This document shows positions 26,200 through 34,814 of a stretch of 64,000 nt of DNA, piece by piece. Made by a program: the position numbers and the translations under genes. The notes beneath the pieces were generated by a model that made no database searches, was not told the origin of the DNA, and was given only the letters and a program-made list of their open reading frames with translations. Numbering within the stretch: position 1 is the stretch's first letter; each line of letters starts with the position of its first letter. The stretch is taken from NCBI GenBank assembly GCA_002239045.1, contig MPNN01000002.1, positions 310,001-374,000 on the forward strand, read 5' to 3'. The stretch comes from SAR202 cluster bacterium bin127. GTDB taxonomy: Bacteria > Chloroflexota > Dehalococcoidia > Lucifugimonadales > Lucifugimonadaceae.

Positions 26200-27030
26200 A
26201 TGGGACTCAGCGCATACAGCGAACATATGGAGGCGGCGATAACGGCAGCGAACGTGGCGAGCGAAGTTTTGATGGCTCGATTCAATGCCGGGCTTCAAAA
26301 CTTACAGAGTTGGGAAAAATCGCCTGGCGCATTGGTGACGGAGGCGGATCTCGAATCGGATCAAGCGATCGCATCCGCACTCAGAGATTCGGGTTGCGGT
26401 GGCGAGATACTTTCGGAAGAGAGCACGGTCGATTTGGGCGACGCGGGTGTCGACGTTGAACGGAAGATCGAGTGGCTCATCGATCCCTTGTGTGGAACGG
26501 TTCCGTTCAGCACGGGGATGAATCACTGGGGCGTGAACATCGCGATGCGATCGGAAGGAGAGTTGGTGTTGTCGGCTCTGGCGGTACCGTCCAGCGGAAC
26601 GTTGTTGACAGCGGAAAAAGGTGTAGGCGTGAAATTGAACGGCGAATCGTTGCAGATTACTGACCAGGATCGAGATCTGGGCGACGCGGTGGTTGGCCTT
26701 GAGGTGGATGGACAGGAGGTGTGGCGTTCGCTGTTGGGTTCGGGTGGCCTGGACTGGGTTACTCACGTACGTCAGGCGAACAGTTTCTCGTCAGCGGCCT
26801 ATCCAATGTTGCTCGTGGCCACCAGTCGGATGGCTGCGGTGGTCTTTTATCGGATCGAACCGATGCATGTTGCTGCGGGATCGCTCGCGGCGATGATGCT
26901 CGGTGCGAGGGTTACTGATGGCGTAGGTCAACCAATCGATTGGGCGTGTAACGATGAAATCCCGATATTGGTGGCTGGGTGGCCCCGTGCACATGACACT
27001 CTGATAGAGGTGATGAACGAATCGGGCTAG
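26200..27030 (+). CDS. Inositol monophosphatase-like protein with altered metal site
   Basis: 276-residue FIG/IMPase-superfamily protein. The N-terminal VTEADLESDQ and the ILSEES motif (E73, E74) are conserved. The metal motif is DPLCGT (D95, C98) where active phosphatases have DPxDGT, and the late WDxAAG motif reads PMHVAAG, losing its Asp. Two of the usual metal ligands or bases are therefore missing, so the chemistry may differ, or the protein may bind ligand without hydrolysing it. Start could be the ATG at 26200 or 26227. Its stop overlaps that of the convergent GHMP kinase by 4 nt. Confidence 0.8.
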   Translation: MGLSAYSEHMEAAITAANVASEVLMARFNAGLQNLQSWEKSPGALVTEADLESDQAIASALRDSGCGGEILSEESTVDLGDAGVDVERKIEWLIDPLCGTVPFSTGMNHWGVNIAMRSEGELVLSALAVPSSGTLLTAEKGVGVKLNGESLQITDQDRDLGDAVVGLEVDGQEVWRSLLGSGGLDWVTHVRQANSFSSAAYPMLLVATSRMAAVVFYRIEPMHVAAGSLAAMMLGARVTDGVGQPIDWACNDEIPILVAGWPRAHDTLIEVMNESG

Positions 27031-27893
27031 TCGTCGATCAGATGCGCAGCGGTTTTGGACAGCAAAGTTTCGGTGCTGCCGGGGAAGGGAGCGGTGCTGA
27101 AGACGGCGTTTCCCAACATGATCATGGTTGCGACGCCACCATTGGCACGAGCTTGAGAAATCGAGTTTTGCACGCGGTCATCCATCAACAGACCGCTGGA
27201 TGTGGCAAAACCCAACCCTAAGGTGATGAGTTCAGCGAATGTGATGGTCGACCCTTCGTCGATCGTTTTTTGGATTGCGGACAATGCATGATCGGCGGCG
27301 TCGTTGATGAGTTGGTGTCGATCGTGGTCTGCGAGTATCTCGCTAGTTTTGATCTTCCCGAAGTAGCGCCAGTGGACTGGTGTCGGCGGTAGGTCGATTG
27401 AAATGGCTGCCAACGGGTGTCCGACCTCGGTCTTCACCAAACATCCACCGTTGTACTGCGAGCAGACGTCGCCAAGTCCGGTAAGGTTTCGGACCTCTGC
27501 GACGTGTGCAATCATGGCGAGTTGGTCTCTGGAATTGCCGAGGTCCAGCAGGTCGTTGGCGGCGATGAGGGAGGCGAAGGTGGCGGCGCCGCTAAGACCG
27601 AATCCGCTACTCAGCGGCAAGTTCGAAGTGATGGCAACGTCGAATGGAACATCGGCGGCATCGACAAGTGCGCTGGCAACGGTTGGGAATTCAATGGGTT
27701 TGCCGTTGAAATAGACCTGGGTAGAGGTGGCGGATGAACGTGAGATTTCGACGTTGACGCCGTCTCGGACAGTGAATCCCCAGCCGAGCGAATGCATCTT
27801 CTTAGGATCGTTGTGGGTGATGATCTTGAAGAGTCCGGAGATGTTTCCGGGCGCGAACGCCTTAGCGACTTCGCGCGATGATTGATTTGCCAC
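27027..27893 (-). CDS. GHMP kinase, pantoate kinase-like
   Basis: 288-residue small-molecule kinase. The N-terminal AFAPGNISGLF and the ATP-loop PLSSGFGLSGAATFA match the archaeal-type pantoate kinase group of the GHMP superfamily (P-x-S-x-G-F-G-x-S-G-A); the C-terminal third holds a GHMP_C-like domain. Pantoate kinase makes 4-phosphopantoate for CoA synthesis in archaea. In a bacterium this could be a variant CoA route or another sugar-alcohol kinase. It follows the SDR gene by 44 bp in a likely TIM-barrel/SDR/kinase operon. Assignment is by motif only. Confidence 0.7.
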   Translation of the reverse strand: MANQSSREVAKAFAPGNISGLFKIITHNDPKKMHSLGWGFTVRDGVNVEISRSSATSTQVYFNGKPIEFPTVASALVDAADVPFDVAITSNLPLSSGFGLSGAATFASLIAANDLLDLGNSRDQLAMIAHVAEVRNLTGLGDVCSQYNGGCLVKTEVGHPLAAISIDLPPTPVHWRYFGKIKTSEILADHDRHQLINDAADHALSAIQKTIDEGSTITFAELITLGLGFATSSGLLMDDRVQNSISQARANGGVATMIMLGNAVFSTAPFPGSTETLLSKTAAHLIDD

Positions 27894-27937
27894 CTTCGAA
27901 TCCCAGTGAAAGAAAATATTAGTTGTATCGCCAATGA

Positions 27938-28693
27938 TTAGGCGGTAAATACTATCCCACGCAAAGCGTTGGCTTCGTCGCTAGCCATGAACGCGACGAT
28001 CTCGGCGACATCACCGGGGTTCGTAAGGGACGCAACGGCTTGTTCAACATCGGCAGCTGGCTGTTCGGTAATTGCGCCGGTGGAGCGGAGTTGGGCTACT
28101 TTAAGCGGAGTTTCGACAGAACCCGGTGCGAAGTCGTTGACGCGGATGCCTTGAGATTCGAGGTATTGTTGCATGACCATCGTGAATCCATGAACTCCGC
28201 CTTTGCTCGCGCCGTAAGCGTACGACGATGACCCGCCTTTGACGCCGGCGCCGGATGCGGTGAGGATGATCGTGCCGCGGTTGGGGCCTGGTTTCTTAAG
28301 CATCTCGGTGACGACGTATTTGGCGATGAGGTAGGTGCCTCGCAAGTTGATATCGAGCACGGTGTCCCAAGTCTTTTCGGGGAAGCCTTCAAGCGGGATT
28401 GACGCACCTTGGAGGACACCGGCGAAGTGACAAAGGACATCGATGTCGCCGAGCCACGATTTGGCAGCGATCACGGTGCCTGAAACATTAGCTTCATCAC
28501 GGACATCGCAACTCCAGAATCTCGAGTTGCCACCGTTGTCGTTGATCTCGATTGCCGTGTTGTTGCCGTCTTCGTTATTGTCGAAGATCGCGATTTCTGC
28601 GCCGAGTTGAGCGAGGCGAATGGCGGAGGCTCGACCGATCCCGGTTGCGCCACCTGTAACAATGCATCTCTTGCCGGTTAAGTCTGCAGGCAT
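27938..28693 (-). CDS. Short-chain dehydrogenase/reductase
   Basis: 251-residue NAD(P)-dependent SDR. Cofactor motif TGGATGIGRA, NxAG variant (HFAGVLQGA), catalytic Ser in ILTASGAG, and YGASKGG (YxxxK). The ATG at 28693 is preceded by AGGAG with 7-nt spacing; a TTG two codons upstream would overlap the RBS. Substrate unknown. Same strand and close spacing with the TIM-barrel protein (upstream) and the GHMP kinase (downstream). Confidence 0.92.
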   Translation of the reverse strand: MPADLTGKRCIVTGGATGIGRASAIRLAQLGAEIAIFDNNEDGNNTAIEINDNGGNSRFWSCDVRDEANVSGTVIAAKSWLGDIDVLCHFAGVLQGASIPLEGFPEKTWDTVLDINLRGTYLIAKYVVTEMLKKPGPNRGTIILTASGAGVKGGSSSYAYGASKGGVHGFTMVMQQYLESQGIRVNDFAPGSVETPLKVAQLRSTGAITEQPAADVEQAVASLTNPGDVAEIVAFMASDEANALRGIVFTA

Positions 28694-28743
28694 TTTCAAC
28701 TCCTAAATGACTACTACCGATTCTAGTCGCGCGCGGGGTAGTT

Positions 28744-29607
28744 TCAGTCCCAAATCACCCCGGCAATTTGGGCAGCTTTTCGAATACCCGCGGCAGCGGC
28801 GGGAATCTTTTCGTCGGGATAATGTTCGACGGTAACCGTGATGTCGGGTGCGGTTTCTTGAAGGCGGGTGAGGAGAGTTACGTTGTCAAGGAGCGCGTTG
28901 GGCGCGCCGATGACTTCTTCCTCGAAATGTGGCAACAATGCGTCGACGATGGTGAAGTCTTTGGCGTCGCAACCAACAATCTCGTCAGCCATTAGGTCGA
29001 TGCATTCATTGATCAGCGACGTGGTGTCGTATGCGATTTCTAGGGATCCAACCAGGTTTACGGGATCGACGTTGAAGCCGAGTGCCGGCATGTCAACGGC
29101 GTCGAAAAATTCACGCACGCGTCGCGGCGTGTAGAGGGGGCACACAACTCCTGCCTCGACGACCAATTTGATCCCCTCGGAGTCGGCGACTGCGCATGCT
29201 TGTTGCGCGCTGGCGACTAGGTTGTCAAAGGTTGCTTCCAAGCGGTTATCGGGATGCGGCAACCAGGGACCGTCGGGGTTGTGACTTCCGGGACGAAAAT
29301 AGGTGGTGGGGCATGCCATCTTGGCAGAGAGCCGGACGGTGTCCTCGAGGAATTTCACGGTCCACTTGCGTTGGCCTTCGTCGTCACTGCAAAGGCCACC
29401 GCCATATGCCCCGCGGGTCATCGGCATGTTGAGGCCATGGGCGGCATAAAGCGTTTTGATGTTCTCAATGTCTCGGTCGTCGCCCGCAGTCGGGTCAGAG
29501 ATTGTGAGGAGTGCGGAGACGAAGCCGTTATCAGCGACCATTTTGACCTGGTCTTCAGTGACATTGAGCCAGTCGCCTTTGACAAAGCCGGCAACACCTA
29601 GAAGCAT
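28744..29607 (-). CDS. Sugar phosphate isomerase/epimerase-type TIM barrel
   Basis: 287-residue xylose-isomerase-like (AP endonuclease 2 fold) barrel. Recognisable strands end in metal-ligand residues: KLVVEAGVV (Glu), LGFNVDPVN (Asp) and the C-terminal TVEHYPDE (Glu). The family includes sugar epimerases, isomerases and dehydratases. It starts what looks like a three-gene operon with the SDR and GHMP kinase genes. Confidence 0.82.
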   Translation of the reverse strand: MLLGVAGFVKGDWLNVTEDQVKMVADNGFVSALLTISDPTAGDDRDIENIKTLYAAHGLNMPMTRGAYGGGLCSDDEGQRKWTVKFLEDTVRLSAKMACPTTYFRPGSHNPDGPWLPHPDNRLEATFDNLVASAQQACAVADSEGIKLVVEAGVVCPLYTPRRVREFFDAVDMPALGFNVDPVNLVGSLEIAYDTTSLINECIDLMADEIVGCDAKDFTIVDALLPHFEEEVIGAPNALLDNVTLLTRLQETAPDITVTVEHYPDEKIPAAAAGIRKAAQIAGVIWD

Positions 29608-29844
29608 GATTCAACGCCTTTCACATTGAGTCGCGGCGATGATTCGACCGCGGCTATCTTTCAATGTTATCCCTGCCGAAGTTGCATGAAGTGTTGAATG
29701 ACTAGACGTGGATTCGGTACGATTCAATCAGCTACGACGAAGATATTTGGCGATTCGAGGTCGGTGAATGCGCTGACAGGTATGGCGCGCGCTCAAGGGT
29801 ATCTTCAAACCGGAAAGCGAAAATCAAGTGATTGAGTTCACGCT

Positions 29845-31212
29845 GTGGCCATGACAGTTCCAGAGCCTTGGGAACTAGGCGACGTACTTTCTGAGGTAAC
29901 CGATCTGCTGGAGGTCGGCGGGGTTTCGGTTGCGCTGAAAAGATTGGAACCGCTGCGCCACGCGGACTTGGCAGCGGTGGTGGCGGAACTTTCGGAAGAC
30001 CATCTGCGGCAGCTTTTGCATCGCATGTCGAACGAGGCGATTGCGGATGTGCTGGACTATCTTGACGTGGATCGAGGGTCGCGGGTGTTCGAAGCCATTC
30101 CAGAGACGAGACGTCCAACGGTTTTGGACGAGACTTCCCCCGAGGTAGCGACCGATCTGTTGCACCGCATCGCCTGGGACGAGGCTGCGCAGACGCTGGT
30201 TCGGATGCGGAACCTCAACATCATCGGTGATCTGCTGATCCACGATGACGACGATGCCGGCGGGTTGATGTCGCCGTCGTTTGGCAAGCTGCGGGAGTAT
30301 TGGACGGTCCGTCACGCGCTGCGCGTGTTGCGTCAGATGGAGTTGGACCCGGAGATGTTGCGGGAGTTATTCGCGGTTGATGCGCACGACACGTTGGTGG
30401 GCCGGATAGAGTTATCGGAGCTAGTGTTCGCGCCTCCGAATGCGACGATCAGTGAGGTGATGAATCGGGACGTGATATCAGTCTCGGCGACGGAGGACCA
30501 GGAGAGTGCGGTGCGTTTGATGCAACGTTATCGGTTGCCGAGCATACCCGTTACGAATACCCGGCGTCAGCTGCAGGGAGTGATCACGTCGAACAGTTTG
30601 GTGGAAATTGCGGAGCAGGAAGCCACCGAGGACATGTTCCGTCTATTCGGTGTGGGCGGTAGCATCGCCACTGGGTACAACGTCCGCGAAGCGATGCGCA
30701 ACCGAATGCCGTGGTTGGTGTTGAACTTGTTCACGGTGATGTCGGCGGGCTTTGTGTTGAGTTTGTTCCAGCCGACGTTGGATGCGATGACGTTGTTGGC
30801 GGCGTTCTTGCCGGTGGTGATGGGCCAAGCCGGGATCGCAGGAACTCAGACCGTGACGATCATCGTCCGTTCGATGGCGTTGGGAGAGCGTTCGTTGTCA
30901 AACGTTTGGCAGCTTTTGTTGTTCGAGTTAGTCCTGTCTCTAGTTCAGAGCGTAGCCGTAGGTGGGATTCTTGGGGTACTAGTACACCTCTGGAAAGACG
31001 ACTGGGCGTTGACGTTGTTGGTCACGTTGTCGCTGGTGATGAACTTGATATTGGCAGGGTTGGCTGGAGTGTTGGTGCCGATGTTCATGCGATTGATTCG
31101 CATCGACCCGGCGATGGCGTCGGCAGTGATTGTGACGACTGCGACCGACATCTGCGGGATCGTGATGTACCTGGGTTTGGCGAGTATTTTCCTATCTTGG
31201 CTGGTCGGTTAA
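29845..31212 (+). CDS. mgtE: Magnesium transporter MgtE
   Basis: Mg2+ channel/transporter, 455 residues. Cytoplasmic MgtE_N superhelix (about 1-130, EVTDLLEVGG, LLHRIAWDEAAQTL), a tandem CBS pair (about 135-265, TISEVMNRDVISVSATEDQ) as the Mg sensor, and five membrane helices with the pore motif PVVMGQAGIAGTQ and the late TTATDICGIVMYLGLA (Asp of the selectivity site). GTG at 29845 or ATG at 29851 may start translation. The 237-bp upstream gap shows no clear M-box. It converges on the AMP-ligase with 6 bp between stops. Confidence 0.95.
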   Translation: MAMTVPEPWELGDVLSEVTDLLEVGGVSVALKRLEPLRHADLAAVVAELSEDHLRQLLHRMSNEAIADVLDYLDVDRGSRVFEAIPETRRPTVLDETSPEVATDLLHRIAWDEAAQTLVRMRNLNIIGDLLIHDDDDAGGLMSPSFGKLREYWTVRHALRVLRQMELDPEMLRELFAVDAHDTLVGRIELSELVFAPPNATISEVMNRDVISVSATEDQESAVRLMQRYRLPSIPVTNTRRQLQGVITSNSLVEIAEQEATEDMFRLFGVGGSIATGYNVREAMRNRMPWLVLNLFTVMSAGFVLSLFQPTLDAMTLLAAFLPVVMGQAGIAGTQTVTIIVRSMALGERSLSNVWQLLLFELVLSLVQSVAVGGILGVLVHLWKDDWALTLLVTLSLVMNLILAGLAGVLVPMFMRLIRIDPAMASAVIVTTATDICGIVMYLGLASIFLSWLVG

Positions 31213-31218
31213 TTGACG

Positions 31219-32742
31219 TCATTTGTTTTCGACAAATGCGGTGGCGACGTGGCGACGCTGGATCTTGCCGGTTGCGGTGCGGGGCAACTCGTCGGCGAAG
31301 TAGATGACGTCGGGGACTTTGAAGTTGGCTAATCGCTCGCGGCAGAAATCTTGGATGTCTTGTTGTTCGCAATCGTCGCGGAGGACTACTGCGGCCTGGA
31401 CACATTCGCCGTACATCTCGTCCGGAGCCGCGAAGCATACGGCCTCGGCGACCGCGGGGTGCTCCAAAAGAGTTGCGTCTACTTCGAGCGGTGAGATCTT
31501 TTCGCCTCCGCGATTGATGAGTTCTTTTAAGCGGCCGGTCAGCGTAAGGTAGCCGTTGTTGTCGAGGAACCCTTGATCACTGGTGCGGAACCATCCGTTT
31601 ACGAATGCGTCGGCATTGGCCTCTTCGTTGTTGTGGTATCCCCACATGACGTTTTCGCCTTTGATGACGACCTCGCCACGTTGACCGTTTTCCGCTAACT
31701 CGCCGGTGTTTTCGTCGGCCATGATGGCGACTTCGACGCCGGTGGCCTGACCGACGGTGCCGGGGATGCGTGAGCCCGGCGGCAATGGGCTGCTGGACAT
31801 CTGGTGTGAGGCCTCGGTCATGCCGTATGCTTCAAGCACTGGTGCACCGAAGCGGCTTTCGAGAGCGTCGAACACGGTGGGAGCGAGGGCAGCGGAGCAG
31901 GAACGGATGATGCGGAGGGATTCGTGGGGTGCGCCGTCGTCATCGGCGCGCGCTAGGAGAATTTGGTGGATGGTTGGCACTGCGGAGTACCAAGTAGATC
32001 CCGATTCTGATTGCTGTTTCCAGAATGCGCTCGCGGAAAATCTCGGAGGGACTACGACGGTGCCGCCGGAGTTTAGGGTCGACAGACACGCGCCGATGAG
32101 TCCGTGAACATGGAATAAAGGCATTACGATCAGTGATGTGTCGTCAGGAGTCAGGGCGTAGGTGTTTTTGATGTTGTCGATGGACTTCATCAGGTTTAGA
32201 TGTCGGAGCGGTACGCCTTTGGGTCGGCTGGTAGTGCCGGAAGTGTGAAGAAATAGTGCGATGTCGGCATCGTCAGGGGACAAAGCGTCGCTCATCGAAG
32301 TGAGTTCGACTCCGGTTGCGGAAAGAGTTACTCGGAGGTGACCGTTGGCGGAGGTGAGATCGGCGTCGATTGTCTTGATGCCCAGATCTGCGGCGGCTTC
32401 GCGAGCAGGGTGGGGTTCGTTGGGTAGGATTGCGACTTTTGCTCCAGCGTCGTCCATGAAAAAGTTGAATTCGTCGGTGGTGTACGCAGGATTGAGCGGC
32501 GCGGCGATTGCGCCGGCGCGAGCGACGGCGAGGAACGTCGCGACGAATTCATATCCATTTATGAGAACGATGGAGACGGGGGTGCCGGGACCGACGCCGT
32601 TGGCAGCCAAGATGTCTGCGAGGCGGTCGACCTCGGCATCGAGTTCGTCGTATGTCCACGATCCGATGCCGGGCGCGATGACGGCGACATCGGCTCCGGA
32701 TGCCGGTTGCAGGAGAGAATTCAGGGTGTTGGTTTCGGACAC
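31219..32742 (-). CDS. Acyl-CoA synthetase, AAE3/oxalyl-CoA synthetase-like
   Basis: AMP-forming acyl-CoA ligase of 507 residues. P-loop HTSGTTSRPKGVPL, adenylation motif YGMTEASHQ, hinge GRLKELINRGGEKISPLEVD, and the C-terminal catalytic Lys in RTATGKIQRR. The P-loop with SRPKGVPL and the PLFHVHGLIGACLSTLNSGG segment are those seen in the Pcs60/AAE3 group, whose plant and yeast members activate oxalate. Substrate call is tentative. It runs on the same strand as prmC-prfA-hisS upstream but with a 73-bp gap. Confidence 0.9.
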   Translation of the reverse strand: MSETNTLNSLLQPASGADVAVIAPGIGSWTYDELDAEVDRLADILAANGVGPGTPVSIVLINGYEFVATFLAVARAGAIAAPLNPAYTTDEFNFFMDDAGAKVAILPNEPHPAREAAADLGIKTIDADLTSANGHLRVTLSATGVELTSMSDALSPDDADIALFLHTSGTTSRPKGVPLRHLNLMKSIDNIKNTYALTPDDTSLIVMPLFHVHGLIGACLSTLNSGGTVVVPPRFSASAFWKQQSESGSTWYSAVPTIHQILLARADDDGAPHESLRIIRSCSAALAPTVFDALESRFGAPVLEAYGMTEASHQMSSSPLPPGSRIPGTVGQATGVEVAIMADENTGELAENGQRGEVVIKGENVMWGYHNNEEANADAFVNGWFRTSDQGFLDNNGYLTLTGRLKELINRGGEKISPLEVDATLLEHPAVAEAVCFAAPDEMYGECVQAAVVLRDDCEQQDIQDFCRERLANFKVPDVIYFADELPRTATGKIQRRHVATAFVENK

Positions 32743-32815
32743 TGTGGGCTCCGATTGGTTCGCTCGGTGGTTGCGAGCATCGTGTGGTTCGTGAAAATTT
32801 TATCGTTTTGGCGTA

Positions 32816-33769
32816 TCAGTCGCGGAGGATGACGAGGAAGCGTTCCAATCCGGCGAAGTCGCGGTGGATCCGTATCTCGGCATCAGGCAGTGATTGGCGA
32901 GCGATTTCGAGGCAGAATGCAACCACTGGCGGGGCGATTTCTATGAACGCGGCGGTTGGGCCTTTTTTGCGTAAAAGTTCGGGTAGCGAGTGGATCAATG
33001 GACGCAAGATGTTCATACCGTCGGTGCCGCCGTCTAAGGCCTGTCGTGGCTCCCAATCTCGAACTTCGGGTTGGAGGTCGCCGAGGGTGTGCGTTTGAAT
33101 GTACGGGGGATTGGAGACGATGATGTCGAAGTCGCCGCGTGCCACGGTTCTTGTAGCATCTTCGACGGCGAACTGGATGTTGACGGAGTGATGGGTTGCG
33201 TTGGTCTTGGCGATTTCGAGGGCTTCGACATCGATGTCGGCGGCGGTGATGTTGGCGTTTGGGAGTTGCTTGGCTAGGGTGATGGCGATAATGCCGGATC
33301 CGGTGCCGATGTCGCAGATTTTGGGTTGTGCGACGTTATTGTGTTCGACGAAGTCGGTGCAAAGGTCGATTAACGTCTCGGTTTCGGGTCTTGGTATCAG
33401 AACGCGTCGGTCGACTCTGAACGTTCGACCATAGAACTCTCGTTCGCCAAGGATGTAGGCGAGTGGTTCGCGGGTTGTGCGACGGATTAGGAGGCGATCA
33501 AGCTCTTGGATTGCGGTTTCCGACAGTTGATCCGCGTGACCGGCGAGGAGTTTCTCTTGGGTTAATCCGCATGCGTGCCGGAGAATCGTGCGAGCTTCGA
33601 TGGGGGCATCGTCGGGAGTGATTCCGGCGTTGAGGAGTTTGGATGTGGTTGTGCGGATCGCTTCCGCTACAGTTGGCAATTGGGGCAACTGGGGCAATAG
33701 GATTGCTGAGTTATGTCGCGGAGGCGGCTTGGATTTTGCGAGTCTGCTCGACCTGTTGTAGCGCATCAA
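32816..33769 (-). CDS. prmC: Peptide chain release factor N5-glutamine methyltransferase
   Basis: Methylates the GGQ glutamine of release factors RF1/RF2. SAM-binding CDIGTGSGIIAITLAKQLP and the catalytic NPPYI are present, and the helical N-domain (TVAEAIRTTTSKLLNAGI) fits. The first about 30 residues from TTG 33769 or ATG 33766 overlap prfA and are not family-like; a TTG at 33697, 13 nt after the prfA stop, may be the real start, but no RBS is obvious. It lies directly downstream of its substrate gene prfA. Confidence 0.93.
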   Translation of the reverse strand: MMRYNRSSRLAKSKPPPRHNSAILLPQLPQLPTVAEAIRTTTSKLLNAGITPDDAPIEARTILRHACGLTQEKLLAGHADQLSETAIQELDRLLIRRTTREPLAYILGEREFYGRTFRVDRRVLIPRPETETLIDLCTDFVEHNNVAQPKICDIGTGSGIIAITLAKQLPNANITAADIDVEALEIAKTNATHHSVNIQFAVEDATRTVARGDFDIIVSNPPYIQTHTLGDLQPEVRDWEPRQALDGGTDGMNILRPLIHSLPELLRKKGPTAAFIEIAPPVVAFCLEIARQSLPDAEIRIHRDFAGLERFLVILRD

Positions 33770-34814
33770 CGAACTCGTCGATCTCGCCGTCGAGGATTTT
33801 CGGGAGATTGTGGCTGGTGAGGTTGATGCGGTGGTCGGTTACCCGGGATTGCGGGAAGTTGTAGGTGCGGATTTTTTCGGAGCGGTCGCCGGAGCCGACT
33901 TGCGCTTTTCGATTGGCGGCTTGTTCGGATGCGCGGCGGCGCAATTCCATATCCCAGAGACGGGCGCGTAGAATGTCCATCGCCTGCATCTTGTTTTGGA
34001 GCTGCGAGCGCTCGTTCTGGCATTGGGCGACGATGCCTGATGGTTCGTGGGTGATACGGACCGCGGTGGCGACTTTGTTAACGTTCTGTCCTCCGTGGCC
34101 GCCGGCGTGGAAGATGTCGATCTTGAGATCCTTGTCGTCGATATGAACGTCGATGTCCTCGGCTTTTGGCAGGACGGCGACGGTTGCGGCGGAGGTGTGG
34201 ATGCGCCCTTGGGACTCTGTTTGTGGTACGCGTTGAACGCGGTGGGTACCACTTTCGTGTTTTAGGCGTGGATATGCACCTTCGCCTTCGATCTCGAAGA
34301 CGACCTCTTTGAGGCCGCCGATGCCGGTATCGTTCAGGGAAAGGACGGAAGTTTTCCAACCGTGAAGTTCGGCGAAGCGTTGGTACATGCGGTAGAGCTC
34401 GTTTGCGAAGAGTCCGGCTTCGTCGCCACCAGTGCCGGCGCGAATTTCGAGGACGGCGTCGGCGTCATCGGTTTCGTCGCGCGGGATGAGCGCGATTTGG
34501 ATTTCATCGATTAGTTCATCGTGGCGCGCCTGTTGATCTCGAGTGATGTCGCGTGCCATCTCGAGCATTTCGTCGTCGGTTTCTTCGGCGAGGATGGTTT
34601 GGGCGTCGGCGATCTCTTCGAGGACGGCATCGAATTCGTCGCGTAGACGGACGAGCACGGAGATGCGTGAGTATTCTCGTCCGAGACGTTGCATCTTGAG
34701 ACGATCGGAGGCGACGTCTGGTTGCGACATCTGGGTTTCGAGTTCCGTTTGTCTTTCGGCGGCAGCTTGCAGGCTGGCTCGGAGTCGGTTTTCAATGGTT
34801 GTGGATTCAGGCAT
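33711..34814 (-). CDS. prfA: Peptide chain release factor 1
   Basis: Recognises UAA and UAG stop codons. At 367 residues it has the RF1 codon-reading motif at the PxT position (VPQTESQGRIHTS), the domain-3 GGQ motif (HAGGHGGQNVNK), and the C-terminal SQLQNKMQAM and RTYNFPQSRVTDHR blocks. Its ATG overlaps the hisS stop by one nt (TAATG), so the two are coupled. Confidence 0.97.
   Translation of the reverse strand: MPESTTIENRLRASLQAAAERQTELETQMSQPDVASDRLKMQRLGREYSRISVLVRLRDEFDAVLEEIADAQTILAEETDDEMLEMARDITRDQQARHDELIDEIQIALIPRDETDDADAVLEIRAGTGGDEAGLFANELYRMYQRFAELHGWKTSVLSLNDTGIGGLKEVVFEIEGEGAYPRLKHESGTHRVQRVPQTESQGRIHTSAATVAVLPKAEDIDVHIDDKDLKIDIFHAGGHGGQNVNKVATAVRITHEPSGIVAQCQNERSQLQNKMQAMDILRARLWDMELRRRASEQAANRKAQVGSGDRSEKIRTYNFPQSRVTDHRINLTSHNLPKILDGEIDEFVDALQQVEQTRKIQAASAT

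Noticed and set aside
29608..29844. Mg-sensing riboswitch (M-box) before mgtE
   Set aside because: I could not find the conserved M-box core or a terminator/antiterminator pair in the 237 bp.
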